From: Acidimicrobiales bacterium
GTDB taxonomy: Bacteria > Actinomycetota > Acidimicrobiia > Acidimicrobiales > Iamiaceae
Direction of reading: 5' to 3'
DNA: 64,000 nucleotides
NCBI GenBank assembly: GCA_030448105.1
Contig: JAUJNP010000006.1
Span: 11,853 to 75,852, forward strand
Shown here: piece after piece, positions 50,623-59,082 of the stretch
Position numbering within the stretch: position 1 is the stretch's first letter
How the letters are laid out: each line of letters opens with the position of its first letter
The notes under the pieces: generated by a model
Told to the model about the DNA's origin: nothing
The model's input: the letters and a program-made list of their open reading frames with translations, nothing else
Database searches by the model: none
Program-made: the position numbers and the translations under genes

Positions 50623-50922
50623 ATGACGCCTGACGATCTCGAGCGCTACGAGGCTGAGATCGAGCTCCACCTCTACAAGGAGTACAAGGACGTCTGCCCC
50701 ATGTTCACCTACGTGGTGGAGACCGAGCGGCGCTTCTACCTGGCCAACAGCGTCCAGTGCACGGTGCACGACGCCGACGGTCGCACCCACACCGAGCTGG
50801 AGCTGCGAGACGTGTGGGTCTGGGACATGTACCGCCAGACGCGCTTCGTGGCGTCGGTGCGGGTCGTCACGTTCAAAGACGTGAACATCGAGGAGCTGCC
50901 CCGCCCCGACATCCTCCCGTGA
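50623..50922 (+). CDS. DUF2469 protein
   Basis: 99 aa. Acidic, highly conserved actinobacterial family: DLERYEAEIELHLYKEYKDV, then FTYVVETERRFYLANSV and VWVWDMYRQTRFVASVRVVTFKDVN. Function unknown; it is encoded next to yraN in most actinobacteria. The stop overlaps the yraN GTG. Confidence 0.93.
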   Translation: MTPDDLERYEAEIELHLYKEYKDVCPMFTYVVETERRFYLANSVQCTVHDADGRTHTELELRDVWVWDMYRQTRFVASVRVVTFKDVNIEELPRPDILP

Positions 50923-51263
50923 CCCAGGGGCGCCTACGGCTGGGAGCGGCAGGTGAGGCCCAGGCCGCGGCCTGGTACGAGGCCCATGGGTACCGGATCC
51001 TGGCCCGGAACTGGCGGTGCCCTGACGGCGAGCTCGACCTGGTGCTCGACCGCGACGGCACGGTCGTCTTCTGCGAGGTGAAGACCCGCACGTCCGACGC
51101 CTTCGGCGTGCCCGCCGAGGCCGTCACCGTCGCCAAGCAGCGCAAGCTGCGACGGTTGGCGGCGCGCTGGCTGGAGCAGGCGCCGGCGCGACCCCGCGAG
51201 CTCCGCTTCGACGTCGCCGCGGTGCTCGGCGGGCGCCTCGAGGTGATCGAAGGCGCGTTCTGA
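50919..51263 (+). CDS. yraN: UPF0102 / YraN endonuclease-fold protein
   Basis: 114 aa restriction-endonuclease-like fold: LGAAGEAQAAAWYEAHGYRILARNWRCPDGELDLV holds the first acidic residues, then VVFCEVKTRTSDAFG gives the ExK core. Nuclease activity is predicted but the physiological role is unclear. GTG at 50919 inside the DUF2469 stop (GTGA). Confidence 0.92.
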   Translation: MTQGRLRLGAAGEAQAAAWYEAHGYRILARNWRCPDGELDLVLDRDGTVVFCEVKTRTSDAFGVPAEAVTVAKQRKLRRLAARWLEQAPARPRELRFDVAAVLGGRLEVIEGAF

Positions 51264-51304
51264 GGTGATGTCAGCGAAGGCGCGGGTCGGCCCCGCGTCC
51301 GTGG

Positions 51305-51541
51305 TCAGCGGAGGCGGCCGGGCCGGCGGCGGGCCCGGTTGGCCCAGCAAGGGTGGTGCCAGTGGCGGCGCAGGTCGGGCGCCGACGTCGGCACCACGAC
51401 CACATGACCCGTGCCCGGATGGATGTCGCCGTTGCACCCCGGGCACGCGTAGACCTTGGTCGCCTGGTAGGGCTGGATGCGGCGCACCTGGACGTCGTCC
51501 ACGCCGTCGAGGCCGTCGACGTCGTCGGCCGGTTCGGGCAC
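51305..51541 (-). CDS. small Cys/His zinc-binding-like protein
   Basis: 78 aa. An acidic N-terminus, then YACPGCNGDIHPGTGHVVVVP and RRHWHHPCWANR: a CxxC pair with a distal H-x-C that would bind zinc, and a basic Arg-rich tail. This is a conserved actinobacterial family sometimes labelled ATP/GTP-binding; I see no nucleotide-binding motif. The GTG at 51541 lies three bases after the small membrane gene's stop. Confidence 0.75.
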   Translation of the reverse strand: MPEPADDVDGLDGVDDVQVRRIQPYQATKVYACPGCNGDIHPGTGHVVVVPTSAPDLRRHWHHPCWANRARRRPGRLR

Positions 51542-51544
51542 GCT

Positions 51545-51655
51545 TCAGCCCAGGAAGGCCCAGGCGACCAGAGCCGCGCAGACGGCGAGGGCCACCGCTA
51601 CCAGCCAGTAGTCAGCGGTGGTGCGGCGGTGCTGGCGAAACGGGTTGAGGCCCAC
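51545..51655 (-). CDS. 36-aa single-helix membrane protein
   Basis: MGLNPFRQHRRTTADYWLVAV followed by a hydrophobic stretch (residues 18-35) ending AWAFLG: a basic N-terminus and one transmembrane helix. A GATACT box lies exactly six bases before the GTG at 51655. The zinc-binding-like gene follows after three bases. Too short for family assignment; supported by position, promoter and composition. Confidence 0.6.
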   Translation of the reverse strand: MGLNPFRQHRRTTADYWLVAVALAVCAALVAWAFLG

Positions 51656-51661
51656 GCCGTC

Positions 51662-51669
51662 AGTATCGT
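51662..51669. promoter_or_regulatory. second overlapping divergent -10 pair
   Basis: AGTATCGT contains TATCGT for the plus strand (51664-51669, seven bases before GTG 51677) and GATACT for the minus strand (51667-51662, six bases before GTG 51655). The two boxes share four bases. Confidence 0.45.
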
Positions 51670-51676
51670 GCCGGCC

Positions 51677-52477
51677 GTGACCGAGCGCACGGTGGGAGAG
51701 TCGCAGTTCGACACCATCGGGGTGGAGCGCGAATCGGGCGTCGTCACCGTCACCCTCGATCGACCGGCCCGCAAGAACGCCATCAGCGGGACCATGTGGG
51801 ACGAGCTGCTCGCCGCCTTCCGGGCCATCGCCGACGAACCCGCCGACCGGGTGGTGGTCGTGACCGGCGCCGGCGGCGCGTTCTGCTCCGGCGCCGACCT
51901 GTCCGACGCCTCGTCGCTCGGCACCCACTCGCTGACCAACATGCGCCACGTCGGCGACGTGTGTCTCGCCCTGCACCGCCTGCCCCAGCCCACCATCGCC
52001 AAGGTGAACGGCGTGGCCGCCGGGGCCGGGCTCAACCTGGCGCTGGCCTGTGACCTCGTCGTCGCCTCCACCGCGGCGCGCTTCTCGGAGATCTTCTCCC
52101 GACGCGGGTTGTCGATCGACTTCGGCGGGTCGTGGGTGCTGCCGAGGCTGATCGGCCTGCACCGCGCCAAGGAGCTGGCCCTGCTGGCCGAGATCATCGA
52201 CGCCACCGAGGCCGACCGCCTCGGCCTGGTCAACCGCGTCGTGGACCCCGATGAGCTCGACCAGTTCGTGGCCGCATGGGCGGCCCGCCTGGCCACCGGT
52301 CCTCCGATCGCCCTCGGCCTCACCAAGCGCCTGCTCAACGACGGCCTCGGCCGCACCCTCGCCGAGGCGGTCGAGGACGAGGCCCGGGCCCAGTCGATCA
52401 ACTTCGCCACCGACGACACGGCTGAGGCCATCTCCGCCTTCCTCCACAAGCGCGATCCGCAGTACCGCGGAAGCTGA
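51677..52477 (+). CDS. enoyl-CoA hydratase/isomerase (crotonase) family
   Basis: 266 aa: LDRPARKNAISGTMWDEL, the oxyanion motif GAFCSGADLSD, PTIAKVNGVAAGAGLNLALACDLVVA and RRGLSIDFGGSWVLPRLIG. The Asp in SIDFGGS replaces the second catalytic Glu of classical hydratases, as in isomerase-type or PaaG-like members. It probably acts in fatty or aromatic acid beta-oxidation. GTG start at its own promoter. Confidence 0.88.
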   Translation: MTERTVGESQFDTIGVERESGVVTVTLDRPARKNAISGTMWDELLAAFRAIADEPADRVVVVTGAGGAFCSGADLSDASSLGTHSLTNMRHVGDVCLALHRLPQPTIAKVNGVAAGAGLNLALACDLVVASTAARFSEIFSRRGLSIDFGGSWVLPRLIGLHRAKELALLAEIIDATEADRLGLVNRVVDPDELDQFVAAWAARLATGPPIALGLTKRLLNDGLGRTLAEAVEDEARAQSINFATDDTAEAISAFLHKRDPQYRGS

Positions 52478-52492
52478 GCGGGTCTCACCCGC
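52478..52492 (+). terminator. short hairpin after crotonase gene
   Basis: GCGGGT (52478-52483) pairs with ACCCGC (52487-52492) around CTC immediately after the stop codon. GC-rich inverted sequence continues to about 52545. No T-tract. Confidence 0.4.
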
Positions 52493-52564
52493 GCCCGCCG
52501 GCTCCGCCCACGGTGCTGCGCCCTGACGGACGGCGCCGGCGCGCCGGCTGTCACACGTGGTGGA

Positions 52565-52570
52565 TAGGGT
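52565..52570 (+). promoter_or_regulatory. possible -10 box (TAGGGT) for comM
   Basis: TAGGGT lies 80 bases before the ATG at 52651, leaving a leader ending in GGGGGAGG. Confidence 0.35.
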
Positions 52571-52650
52571 GGCACCAACGCTCGAGGGCCGGCGACACGG
52601 CCTCCCCGGTGTCATCGTCCCGGCCCTGGTGGTCGGTGGGGGAGGAACCC

Positions 52651-54168
52651 ATGCTGGCCATCATCCCGTCGGCCACCTTGTTGGGCGTTGACGGCCGGGC
52701 CGTCTCGGTGGAGGTGCACATCTCCAACGGCCTCCCCGGTTTCACGGTGGTGGGCCTGCCCGACGCCTCCTGTCGGGAGGCGCGCGATCGGGTTCGAGCT
52801 GCCCTGCTCTCGAGCTCGCTGCCCTGGCCACTGAAGCGCATCACGGTCAACCTGGCGCCGTCGGGCCTGCGCAAGGTCGGCAGCGGGCTCGATCTCGCCA
52901 TCGCGGTCGGCGTCCTCGTCGCCTTGGGCGAAGTGCCCGAGGAAGCGGTGCGGGGGCTGGCCTTCCTCGGCGAGCTGGGCCTCGACGGCTCGGTGCACCC
53001 GGTCCCCGGCACCGTGCCCCTCGTCGACGCCCTGCCCGGCGACGTCGCGGTGCTGCCGGCCGCCTGCGCCGGCGAGGCCCGCTTGGTGGGCCGCCACCTG
53101 GTGCGGCCCATCGTCCGCCTCTCGGAGGTCGCGTTCGCCCTCCAGGGCAAGGCGTCGTGGCCCATCCACCCCGAGCCGCCGCCCGCGCCCCCGGCCCCGC
53201 CGCCGCCCGACCTCGCCGACGTCCGCGGCCAGCCCGTCGCCCGGCGCGCCATCGAGGTGGCCGCCGCCGGCGGACACCACCTCCTCCTCGTCGGCCCGCC
53301 CGGCGCGGGCAAGACCATGCTCGCCCAGCGGCTCCCGGGCGTGCTGCCTCGCCTCGAGCCGGCCGAAGCCCGGCTGGCCACGCGGATCCACTCGGCCGCC
53401 GGTGTCGCCCTGCCCCCCGGTGGCATCGTGGACCGGCCACCGTTCCGGGCTCCGCACCACTCGTCCTCCATGGTCTCCCTCATCGGCGGGGGCACGGCGT
53501 CGATGCGCCCGGGCGAGCTCAGCCTCAGCACCGGCGGGGTCCTGTTCCTCGACGAGCTCGGCGAGTTCCTGCCCTCGGCCCTCGACGCCCTGCGCCAGCC
53601 CCTGGAGGAGGGCTCCGTACGGGTGGCCCGGGCACGGGCCAGCCTCACCCTCCCGGCCCGGTTCCTGCTGGTCGCGGCCATGAACCCGTGCCCCTGCGGC
53701 GAGGCCGGCCGACCCGGTGCCTGCCGCTGCACAGAGGCCCACCGGGCTCGTTACCGCCGGCGGCTGTCGGGGCCGCTTCTCGACCGGTTCGACCTGCGGG
53801 TCGATGTCCACCGGCCCGACGTCGACGAGCTGCTCGGCGGGACCGGCGGTGAGCCCTCGGCGGTGGTGGCCGCCCGGGTAGCCGCCGCCCGGGCCCGCGC
53901 CGTGCGACGGGGGGTGGGCTGCAACGCCGATCTTCCCCCCGGACGCCTCGACGCCGAGGCACCGATGTCAGGGGGCGCCCGAGCCATGCTCGAGACCTCG
54001 CTGCGCCAGGGCCGCCTCAGCGCCCGGGGCCTGGCCCGGGTCCGGCGGGTAGCGCTCACCTTCGCCGACCTGGCCGGGCTGGACGGCCCGTTGCGGGCGG
54101 AGGAGGTCGGCCAAGCCCTCGCCCTGCGCTTCGACCCCGTGGGCCTCGACGCGGCGGCGGTGGCGTGA
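52651..54168 (+). CDS. comM: YifB/ComM-family Mg-chelatase-like AAA+ helicase
   Basis: 505 aa. An N-terminal Lon-like (ChlI) domain (GLPGFTVVGLPDASCREARDRVRAAL, about 1-170), then AAA+ motifs: Walker A GPPGAGKTMLAQR (about 214), Walker B GVLFLDELGEF, AAMNPCPCG with the Cys cluster CPCGEAGRPGACRC, and the lid/C-domain. In other bacteria ComM is a branch-migration helicase used in natural transformation. Adjacent to dprA, as usual. ATG 52651 follows GGGGGAGG. Confidence 0.92.
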   Translation: MLAIIPSATLLGVDGRAVSVEVHISNGLPGFTVVGLPDASCREARDRVRAALLSSSLPWPLKRITVNLAPSGLRKVGSGLDLAIAVGVLVALGEVPEEAVRGLAFLGELGLDGSVHPVPGTVPLVDALPGDVAVLPAACAGEARLVGRHLVRPIVRLSEVAFALQGKASWPIHPEPPPAPPAPPPPDLADVRGQPVARRAIEVAAAGGHHLLLVGPPGAGKTMLAQRLPGVLPRLEPAEARLATRIHSAAGVALPPGGIVDRPPFRAPHHSSSMVSLIGGGTASMRPGELSLSTGGVLFLDELGEFLPSALDALRQPLEEGSVRVARARASLTLPARFLLVAAMNPCPCGEAGRPGACRCTEAHRARYRRRLSGPLLDRFDLRVDVHRPDVDELLGGTGGEPSAVVAARVAAARARAVRRGVGCNADLPPGRLDAEAPMSGGARAMLETSLRQGRLSARGLARVRRVALTFADLAGLDGPLRAEEVGQALALRFDPVGLDAAAVA

Positions 54169-55327
54169 TGGGCGGGTCGGCACCGGCCGGTGCCCCCCTG
54201 GCCGACGTCCTCCCGCCCGAGGCCTGGCTCGTAGCCCTGGCCGGGCTGCCCAAGATGGGCCCCGCCCGCCTACTGGCCCTCAGCCTGGTCGCGGAGCCGG
54301 AGGCGGCGTGGTCGTTGGTCGCCTCGGGCGGGTGCTCGGCCATCCCGGGCTCGTCCAGCGGATGGGCCCGGACCCGGCCAGCCTGGCCCGGGCCTGGAAG
54401 GTGGCCGCCGTCGGCACCGACGTCGCCGCTAGGTGGGTGGCGCACGCCGCCGTCACGGTGGCGGCCAGGGGGGCAGCCAACTACCCAGAGCCGCTGGCTA
54501 CCGATCTCGAGCCGCCCGCCGTCGTGTTCCAACTCGGCTCCACCACCGTCCTGGACCGGCCCCGGGTGGCGGTGGTCGGCACCCGGCGCTGCACGCGCTA
54601 CGGGCACGACGTCGCCGTCGAGCTGGGCCACGACCTCGCCGCCGCGGGCGTGGCCGTGGTCTCGGGCCTGGCCCTGGGCATCGACGGCGCCGCCCACCGG
54701 GGCGCGCTGGAGGCTGGTGGCGGTGGTGGCGCCCCGCCGGTGGGGGTGGTGGCCAGCGGTCTCGACGTCGTCTACCCCCGGAGGCACCGCGACCTCTGGC
54801 AGCAGGTGGCCGCCACCGGGTTGCTGCTGTCGGAGTGCCCCCTCGGCAGCTCGCCGGAAGGGTGGCGCTTCCCGGCCCGCAACCGGGTGATCGCCGCCCT
54901 GGCCGATGCCGTGGTGGTGGTGGAGTCACCGGGCAAGGGCGGCTCGATGTACACCGTCGAGCAGGCGCTCCGCCGCGACGTCCCCGTGCTGGCCGTTCCC
55001 GGCCCCGTGCGCTCGCCCGCCTCGGCCGGCACCAACCACCTCATCAGCGAGGGAGCCGTCCTCGTGCGCGACGCCACCGACGTGCTCATCGCCATCGGCG
55101 TCACCCCACCTCGCCGCCCCCGGACCGACCCGCGTCCGACCGCCACCGGCGAAGCCCGCACGGTGCTCGAGGCGCTGGGGTGGGAGCCGGCCACCCTCGA
55201 CCAGCTCATCGCCCGCACCGGCCTCGCCCTCGGGCCGTTGTCGGTCGCCGTCGCCGGGCTGGAGGCCGACGGCTGGATCAGCCGTTCCGGGCCCTGGCTC
55301 GAGCGGATCTCGGGGCCCGCCCGATGA
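54168..55327 (+). CDS. dprA: DNA-processing protein DprA, with a frameshift
   Basis: About 387 aa once repaired. The N-terminal SAM/HhH-like part (PEAWLVALAGLPKMGPARLLAL...AAWSLVASG) reads from ATG 54168; from about 54329 the frame changes and RVLGHPGLVQRMGPDP continues into the Rossmann fold (VAVVGTRRCTRYG, AVVSGLALGIDGAAHRGAL, FPARNRVIAALADAVVVVES) and the C-terminal winged-helix domain. One base is missing at 54327-54328. DprA loads RecA on incoming ssDNA. The start overlaps the comM stop (TGATG). Confidence 0.88.
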
Positions 55328-55369
55328 GGTGGCGGTGGAGCATGCCTCGGTGCTCAGGGAGCGGCTCGG

Positions 55370-55375
55370 TACGGT
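55370..55375 (+). promoter_or_regulatory. -10 box (TACGGT) for leaderless xerC
   Basis: TACGGT ends six bases before the GTG at 55382; no ribosome-binding site. Confidence 0.55.
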
Positions 55376-55381
55376 GGCTTC

Positions 55382-56284
55382 GTGGCCTGGCAGCTCGAGG
55401 CGTTCTGCTCCTCGCTCACAGGGGTCGCCCCGGCGACGGTGGAGGCCTACCGGAGCGATCTCGAGGGGTTCGTCGAGTGGGCCGGCCGTCTGGGCCTCGA
55501 CCGGCCGGGCGCCGTCGACCGGCGCACGTTGCGCCGCTATCTCGCCTACCTCGCAACCCGTCGCCGGGCCAAGCGCACGGTGGCCCGCAAGACCTCGGCC
55601 CTCCGCCGCTACTTCGCCTGGTGCCGCCGCACCGGCCTGGTGGCCATGGATCCGTCGGTCGGCCTGTCCGCCCCCAGCGGCGAGGGGCGCCTGCCCCAAG
55701 TCCTGCGCCAGGACCAGCTCGACACCCTGCTCGACGGCGCACCGTCGCCCGCCCGCCCGCCGACGCCACCGCCGGCCGACGCCCGGGAGCGGGCCCTCTC
55801 GGCCCGCGACGACGCGGTGCTGGAGCTGCTCTACGGCAGCGGCCTCCGGGTGGGCGAGCTGTGTGGCCTGGCGGTGGGCGACGTCGATCGACGACGCGGC
55901 CGGATGGCGGTCTGGGGCAAGGGCGCCAAGCAGCGGGTGGTGCCGGTCAGCGAACCGGCGGTCGCCGCCCTCGGCCGCTGGCTGGAGGAGCGCGAGCGCC
56001 TGCTCGCTCCCGACACGCCGGCCGACACCCTCTTCGTGAACCGTCGGGGGCGGCCGCTCACACCCCGCGACGTCCGGCGCATCCTCGACCAGCGAGCCGC
56101 CGCCCCCACCCACCCCCACGCCCTCCGCCACACCTTCGCCACCCACCTGCTCGACGGGGGCGCCGACCTGCGGGCGGTGCAGGAGCTGCTCGGCCACGCC
56201 GACCTCGCCACCACCCAGATCTACACCCACGTCAGCAAGGAACGGCTCCGGCGCGTCTTCGACGCCACCCACCCTCGGGCCTAA
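55382..56284 (+). CDS. xerC: tyrosine recombinase XerC
   Basis: 300 aa, the typical length. An N-terminal SAM-like core-binding domain (1-95) and the catalytic domain with Arg156 (YGSGLRVGEL), Lys in WGKGAKQR, HALRH (His246, Arg249), His272 (ELLGHADL) and nucleophile Tyr281 (TQIYTHV). It resolves chromosome dimers at dif with XerD. Its place between dprA and rpsB is the chromosomal xerC position, so it is not a phage integrase. Confidence 0.93.
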   Translation: MAWQLEAFCSSLTGVAPATVEAYRSDLEGFVEWAGRLGLDRPGAVDRRTLRRYLAYLATRRRAKRTVARKTSALRRYFAWCRRTGLVAMDPSVGLSAPSGEGRLPQVLRQDQLDTLLDGAPSPARPPTPPPADARERALSARDDAVLELLYGSGLRVGELCGLAVGDVDRRRGRMAVWGKGAKQRVVPVSEPAVAALGRWLEERERLLAPDTPADTLFVNRRGRPLTPRDVRRILDQRAAAPTHPHALRHTFATHLLDGGADLRAVQELLGHADLATTQIYTHVSKERLRRVFDATHPRA

Positions 56285-56376
56285 GGAGCCGAGCCGATAG
56301 GCGAGGCGACCAGTCAGCACGGCGCCTGAGTGCGGCGCAGCCGCACCGCTTGCCTGGACGACGGCTCGACCTTCCC
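56284..56376. repeat. 93-bp dispersed repeat, copy B
   Basis: Copy of 38592-38685. Starts at the last base of the xerC stop codon and ends about 65 bases before the M23-like gene. Contains the same GTGCGGC-GCA-GCCGCAC hairpin. Confidence 0.8.
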
Positions 56377-56442
56377 GACGCACCTTCTGAGCCCCGGCCG
56401 CACCGCGCTTCCCCCTGCGCCCCATCACTCAGGAGCCGCCCC

Positions 56443-57003
56443 GTGCGCCGCCCCGCCCCTCGCTCACCCGTGCCCATCATCGCCGGCGGCGCCGCGCTGG
56501 TCGTCGCCCTCCTCGTCGCCGCCGCGCCGGCCGCCGGCAGAGAGCGCCTCGACGGGCCACCGCGGCCGTACCTCCCACCGGTCGAGGCGCCCGTCACCGA
56601 CCCGTTCCGCCCCCCTCCCACCCCCTACGCGGCCGGCAACCGCGGCCTCGAGTACGCCACCGTGTCCGGCACCCCCGTCCGGGCGGCGGCCGCCGGGGTG
56701 GTCACCTTCGCCGGGTCGGTCGCAGGTGGCCTCCACGTCACCGTCGCCCACCCCGACGGCATCCGCACGAGCTACTCGTTCCTCGCCAGCATCGCCGTCC
56801 GACGCGGGGCCACCGTCGGCCAGGGCCAGGTCCTCGGCCGCTCCGGCCGGCGGCTGCACCTGGGCGCCCGCCGGGGCGACACCTATCTCGACCCGGCGTC
56901 TCTGTGGGGCAGCCGCGGCCCACCGCGGGTGGCGCTGGTGCCCCTCGACGGTGCCGGTCCGACCCGACCACCACCCGGCCGCGCCCCGCGGAACGTGATG
57001 TGA
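56443..57003 (+). CDS. degenerate M23 (LytM) peptidase-like secreted protein
   Basis: 186 aa with a signal anchor or signal peptide (residues 8-31) and a LytM fold: GNRGLEYATVSGTPVRAAAAGVVTFAG, GGLHVTVAHPDGIRTSY and RRLHLGARRGDTYLDP. Active M23 enzymes use H...D...HxH for zinc; here those positions read Asn66, Glu70 and Arg137, with only His139 kept. It is therefore probably a non-catalytic regulator of cell-wall enzymes. GTG 56443 follows AGGAG. Found before rpsB in many actinobacteria. Confidence 0.85.
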   Translation: MRRPAPRSPVPIIAGGAALVVALLVAAAPAAGRERLDGPPRPYLPPVEAPVTDPFRPPPTPYAAGNRGLEYATVSGTPVRAAAAGVVTFAGSVAGGLHVTVAHPDGIRTSYSFLASIAVRRGATVGQGQVLGRSGRRLHLGARRGDTYLDPASLWGSRGPPRVALVPLDGAGPTRPPPGRAPRNVM

Positions 57004-57008
57004 GGTCA

Positions 57009-57022
57009 GCCCGCCCGCGGGC
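57009..57022 (+). terminator. short hairpin after the M23-like gene
   Basis: GCCCG (57009-57013) pairs with CGGGC (57018-57022) around four bases just after the stop codon. It is short and lacks a T-tract. Confidence 0.3.
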
Positions 57023-57051
57023 CATCAGCAGATGCGGTCCGTGGGCGGAGC

Positions 57052-57177
57052 TACACTCGTCCGTCGGCCCGGCACCCGCCGGTCCCTATCTCCATCTCCG
57101 CCCGGTTCCTCCCTCGGTCGCCCGCCCCTGGCGGGCGCTGGTCCCGGGTCTCGCCCAACCGAGGGGAAGGAGCCGTC
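57052..57177 (+). promoter_or_regulatory. rpsB promoter and leader
   Basis: TACACT (57052-57057) is the likely -10 box and leaves a leader of about 115 bases before the GTG at 57178, ending in GGGGAAGGAG. A leader this long stands out among the short ones here, and S2 operons are often autoregulated in this region. No conserved fold could be assigned by eye. Confidence 0.45.
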
Positions 57178-58287
57178 GTGGCGCAGCCCGTCGTGACCAT
57201 GAAGCAGTTGCTCGAAGCCGGTGTGCACTTCGGGCACCAGACCCGTCGCTGGAACCCGAAGATGAAGCGGTTCATCTTCGGCGACCGCGGTGGCATCTAC
57301 ATCATCGACCTCCAGCAGACGCTGCAGCGCATCGAGGTGGCGTACTCCTTCGTGCGAGACCTGGTCGCCGACGGTGGCACGGTGCTGTTCGTGGGGACCA
57401 AGAAGCAGGCCCAGGACCCGATCCAGAGCTACGCCGAGAAGTGCGGCATGCCCTACATCAACGAGCGCTGGCTGGGCGGCATGCTGACCAACTTCGAGAC
57501 CATCTCCAAGCGTGTCGCCAAGATGCAGGAGTACCAGCGCATGCGCGACTCCGGCGAGTTCGAGGCCATGCCCAAGAAGGAAGCGCTGCTCATCAGCCGT
57601 GAGCTCGAGAAGCTCGAGCGCAACCTGGGCGGGATCCGCCGCATGGAGAAGCTGCCCGACGCGGTGTTCATCCTCGACACCAAGAAGGAGCACATCGCGG
57701 TCACCGAGGCCAACAAGCTCGGCCTGCCGCTGGTGGCGGTGGTCGACACCAACTGCGATCCCGACGTGATCCAGTACGTCATCCCCGGCAACGACGACGC
57801 CATTCGTTCGGGCACCCTGATGTGCCGGGTGATCGCCGACGCCGTCGAGGAGGGCCGGCTCATCGCCGGCAAGCGGGGCGGTGCACCGGTCGCCGCCCAG
57901 CGCAGTGCCGACGACGAGGCGCGCGTCGCCGCCCAACAGGCCGAGGCCCGCCGCCAGGCCTCGGCGGCCGCGGCCGAGCGCGAGGCACGGGTGGCGGCCG
58001 CCCGCTCCGGCCCGGCCTCGGAACCCGAGCCCGACGTCGTGCCCGAGCCCGAGGCCGACGTCGAGCCCGAGGCCGACTCCCGGCCCGCACCGGAGGCGGC
58101 CGCGTCGCCGGAGGCCGCGCCCGAACCGGCCGCCGCCCCCGCCGAGGCCGCTCCGAGCGAGTCGGCCTCGAGCTTGGAGCCGCCGTCCGGTGCCACGCCC
58201 GACCCCCACTCAGGCGTCGACGCCGAGCCGGCCGCCGAGGCGCCGCCGACCGCCGGCACCGACCCGATCGAGGAGCAGCAGAGCTGA
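57178..58287 (+). CDS. rpsB: 30S ribosomal protein S2 with long C-terminal extension
   Basis: 369 aa. Residues 1-230 are a standard S2 ([71 protein letters not shown]). Residues 235-369 form a low-complexity tail: an Ala/Arg/Glu-rich stretch then Pro/Glu/Ala repeats, about 100 residues longer than in most bacteria. GTG 57178 follows AAGGAG. The stop overlaps tsf (TGATG). Confidence 0.96.
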   Translation: MAQPVVTMKQLLEAGVHFGHQTRRWNPKMKRFIFGDRGGIYIIDLQQTLQRIEVAYSFVRDLVADGGTVLFVGTKKQAQDPIQSYAEKCGMPYINERWLGGMLTNFETISKRVAKMQEYQRMRDSGEFEAMPKKEALLISRELEKLERNLGGIRRMEKLPDAVFILDTKKEHIAVTEANKLGLPLVAVVDTNCDPDVIQYVIPGNDDAIRSGTLMCRVIADAVEEGRLIAGKRGGAPVAAQRSADDEARVAAQQAEARRQASAAAAEREARVAAARSGPASEPEPDVVPEPEADVEPEADSRPAPEAAASPEAAPEPAAAPAEAAPSESASSLEPPSGATPDPHSGVDAEPAAEAPPTAGTDPIEEQQS

Positions 58288-59081
58288 TGGCCGACATCAC
58301 CGCCAAGGACGTCCAGCGCCTTCGCCAGGCCACCGGCGCGGGGATGATGGACGCCAAGCGGGCCCTGGAGGAGTGCGACGGCGATCTCGACAAGGCCGTG
58401 AAGTGGTTGCGGGAGAACGGGTTGATAAAGGCCGCGGCCCGCCTCGGCCGGGAGAACACCCAGGGAGCGGTGGCGGTGTCCTCCTCCGACGACGCCGCTG
58501 CCATCGTCGAGCTCAAGTGCGAGACCGACTTCGTGGCCAAGTCCGACCGCTTCACCGCCCTGGTCACCGAGATCGCTGCCTTGGTGGCGGCCAAGGGGAA
58601 GGGGGCCGCCCCTGAGAAGGCCGAGGCCATCGACGACCTCAAGGTCACCCTCAAGGAGAACATCGAGCTCGGCCGGGTGGAGCGCATCCAGGCCGGCACC
58701 GGCAACGTGGTCGACACCTACCTTCACCGCCAGGATGGCCGGGGCGTGAACGGCGTCATCGTCGAGCTGGCCGGCGGCGGCAAGGAGCTCGCCCACGACA
58801 TAGCCGTGCACATCGCCTTCGCCCGCCCCACCTACCTGCGCCGTGAGGACGTGCCCGCCGAGCAGGTCGACCAGGAGCGCCAGACCCTCGAGGGCATCAC
58901 CCGGGCCGAGGGCAAGCCCGAGGCGGCCCTCGAGAAGATCATCGCCGGGCGCCTCACCGGGTGGTTCCGGGAGCGTGCGCTGCTGGAGCAGAGCTACGTG
59001 AAGGACGAGAAGCTGACGATCTCCCAGCTCCTGGGCACCGCCTCGGTCGTGCGCTTCGCCCAGGTGGTGATCGGCAGCTGA
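58287..59081 (+). CDS. tsf: elongation factor Ts
   Basis: 264 aa. The N-terminal UBA-like module [44 protein letters not shown], the EF-Tu contact [12 protein letters not shown], and the two core subdomains ([36 protein letters not shown]) are complete. It exchanges GDP for GTP on EF-Tu. pyrH starts one base after the stop. Confidence 0.97.
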   Translation: MADITAKDVQRLRQATGAGMMDAKRALEECDGDLDKAVKWLRENGLIKAAARLGRENTQGAVAVSSSDDAAAIVELKCETDFVAKSDRFTALVTEIAALVAAKGKGAAPEKAEAIDDLKVTLKENIELGRVERIQAGTGNVVDTYLHRQDGRGVNGVIVELAGGGKELAHDIAVHIAFARPTYLRREDVPAEQVDQERQTLEGITRAEGKPEAALEKIIAGRLTGWFRERALLEQSYVKDEKLTISQLLGTASVVRFAQVVIGS

Positions 59082-59082
59082 G

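Noticed and set aside
52500-52560. GC-rich palindromic stretch before comM as an operator
   Set aside because: Runs of GCCGGC are frequent at this base composition and it directly follows a gene end, so terminator debris is as likely.
55382-56284. Tyrosine recombinase as evidence for an integrated element
   Set aside because: Length, motifs and place between dprA and rpsB mark it as chromosomal xerC; no attachment-site duplication or phage genes are present.
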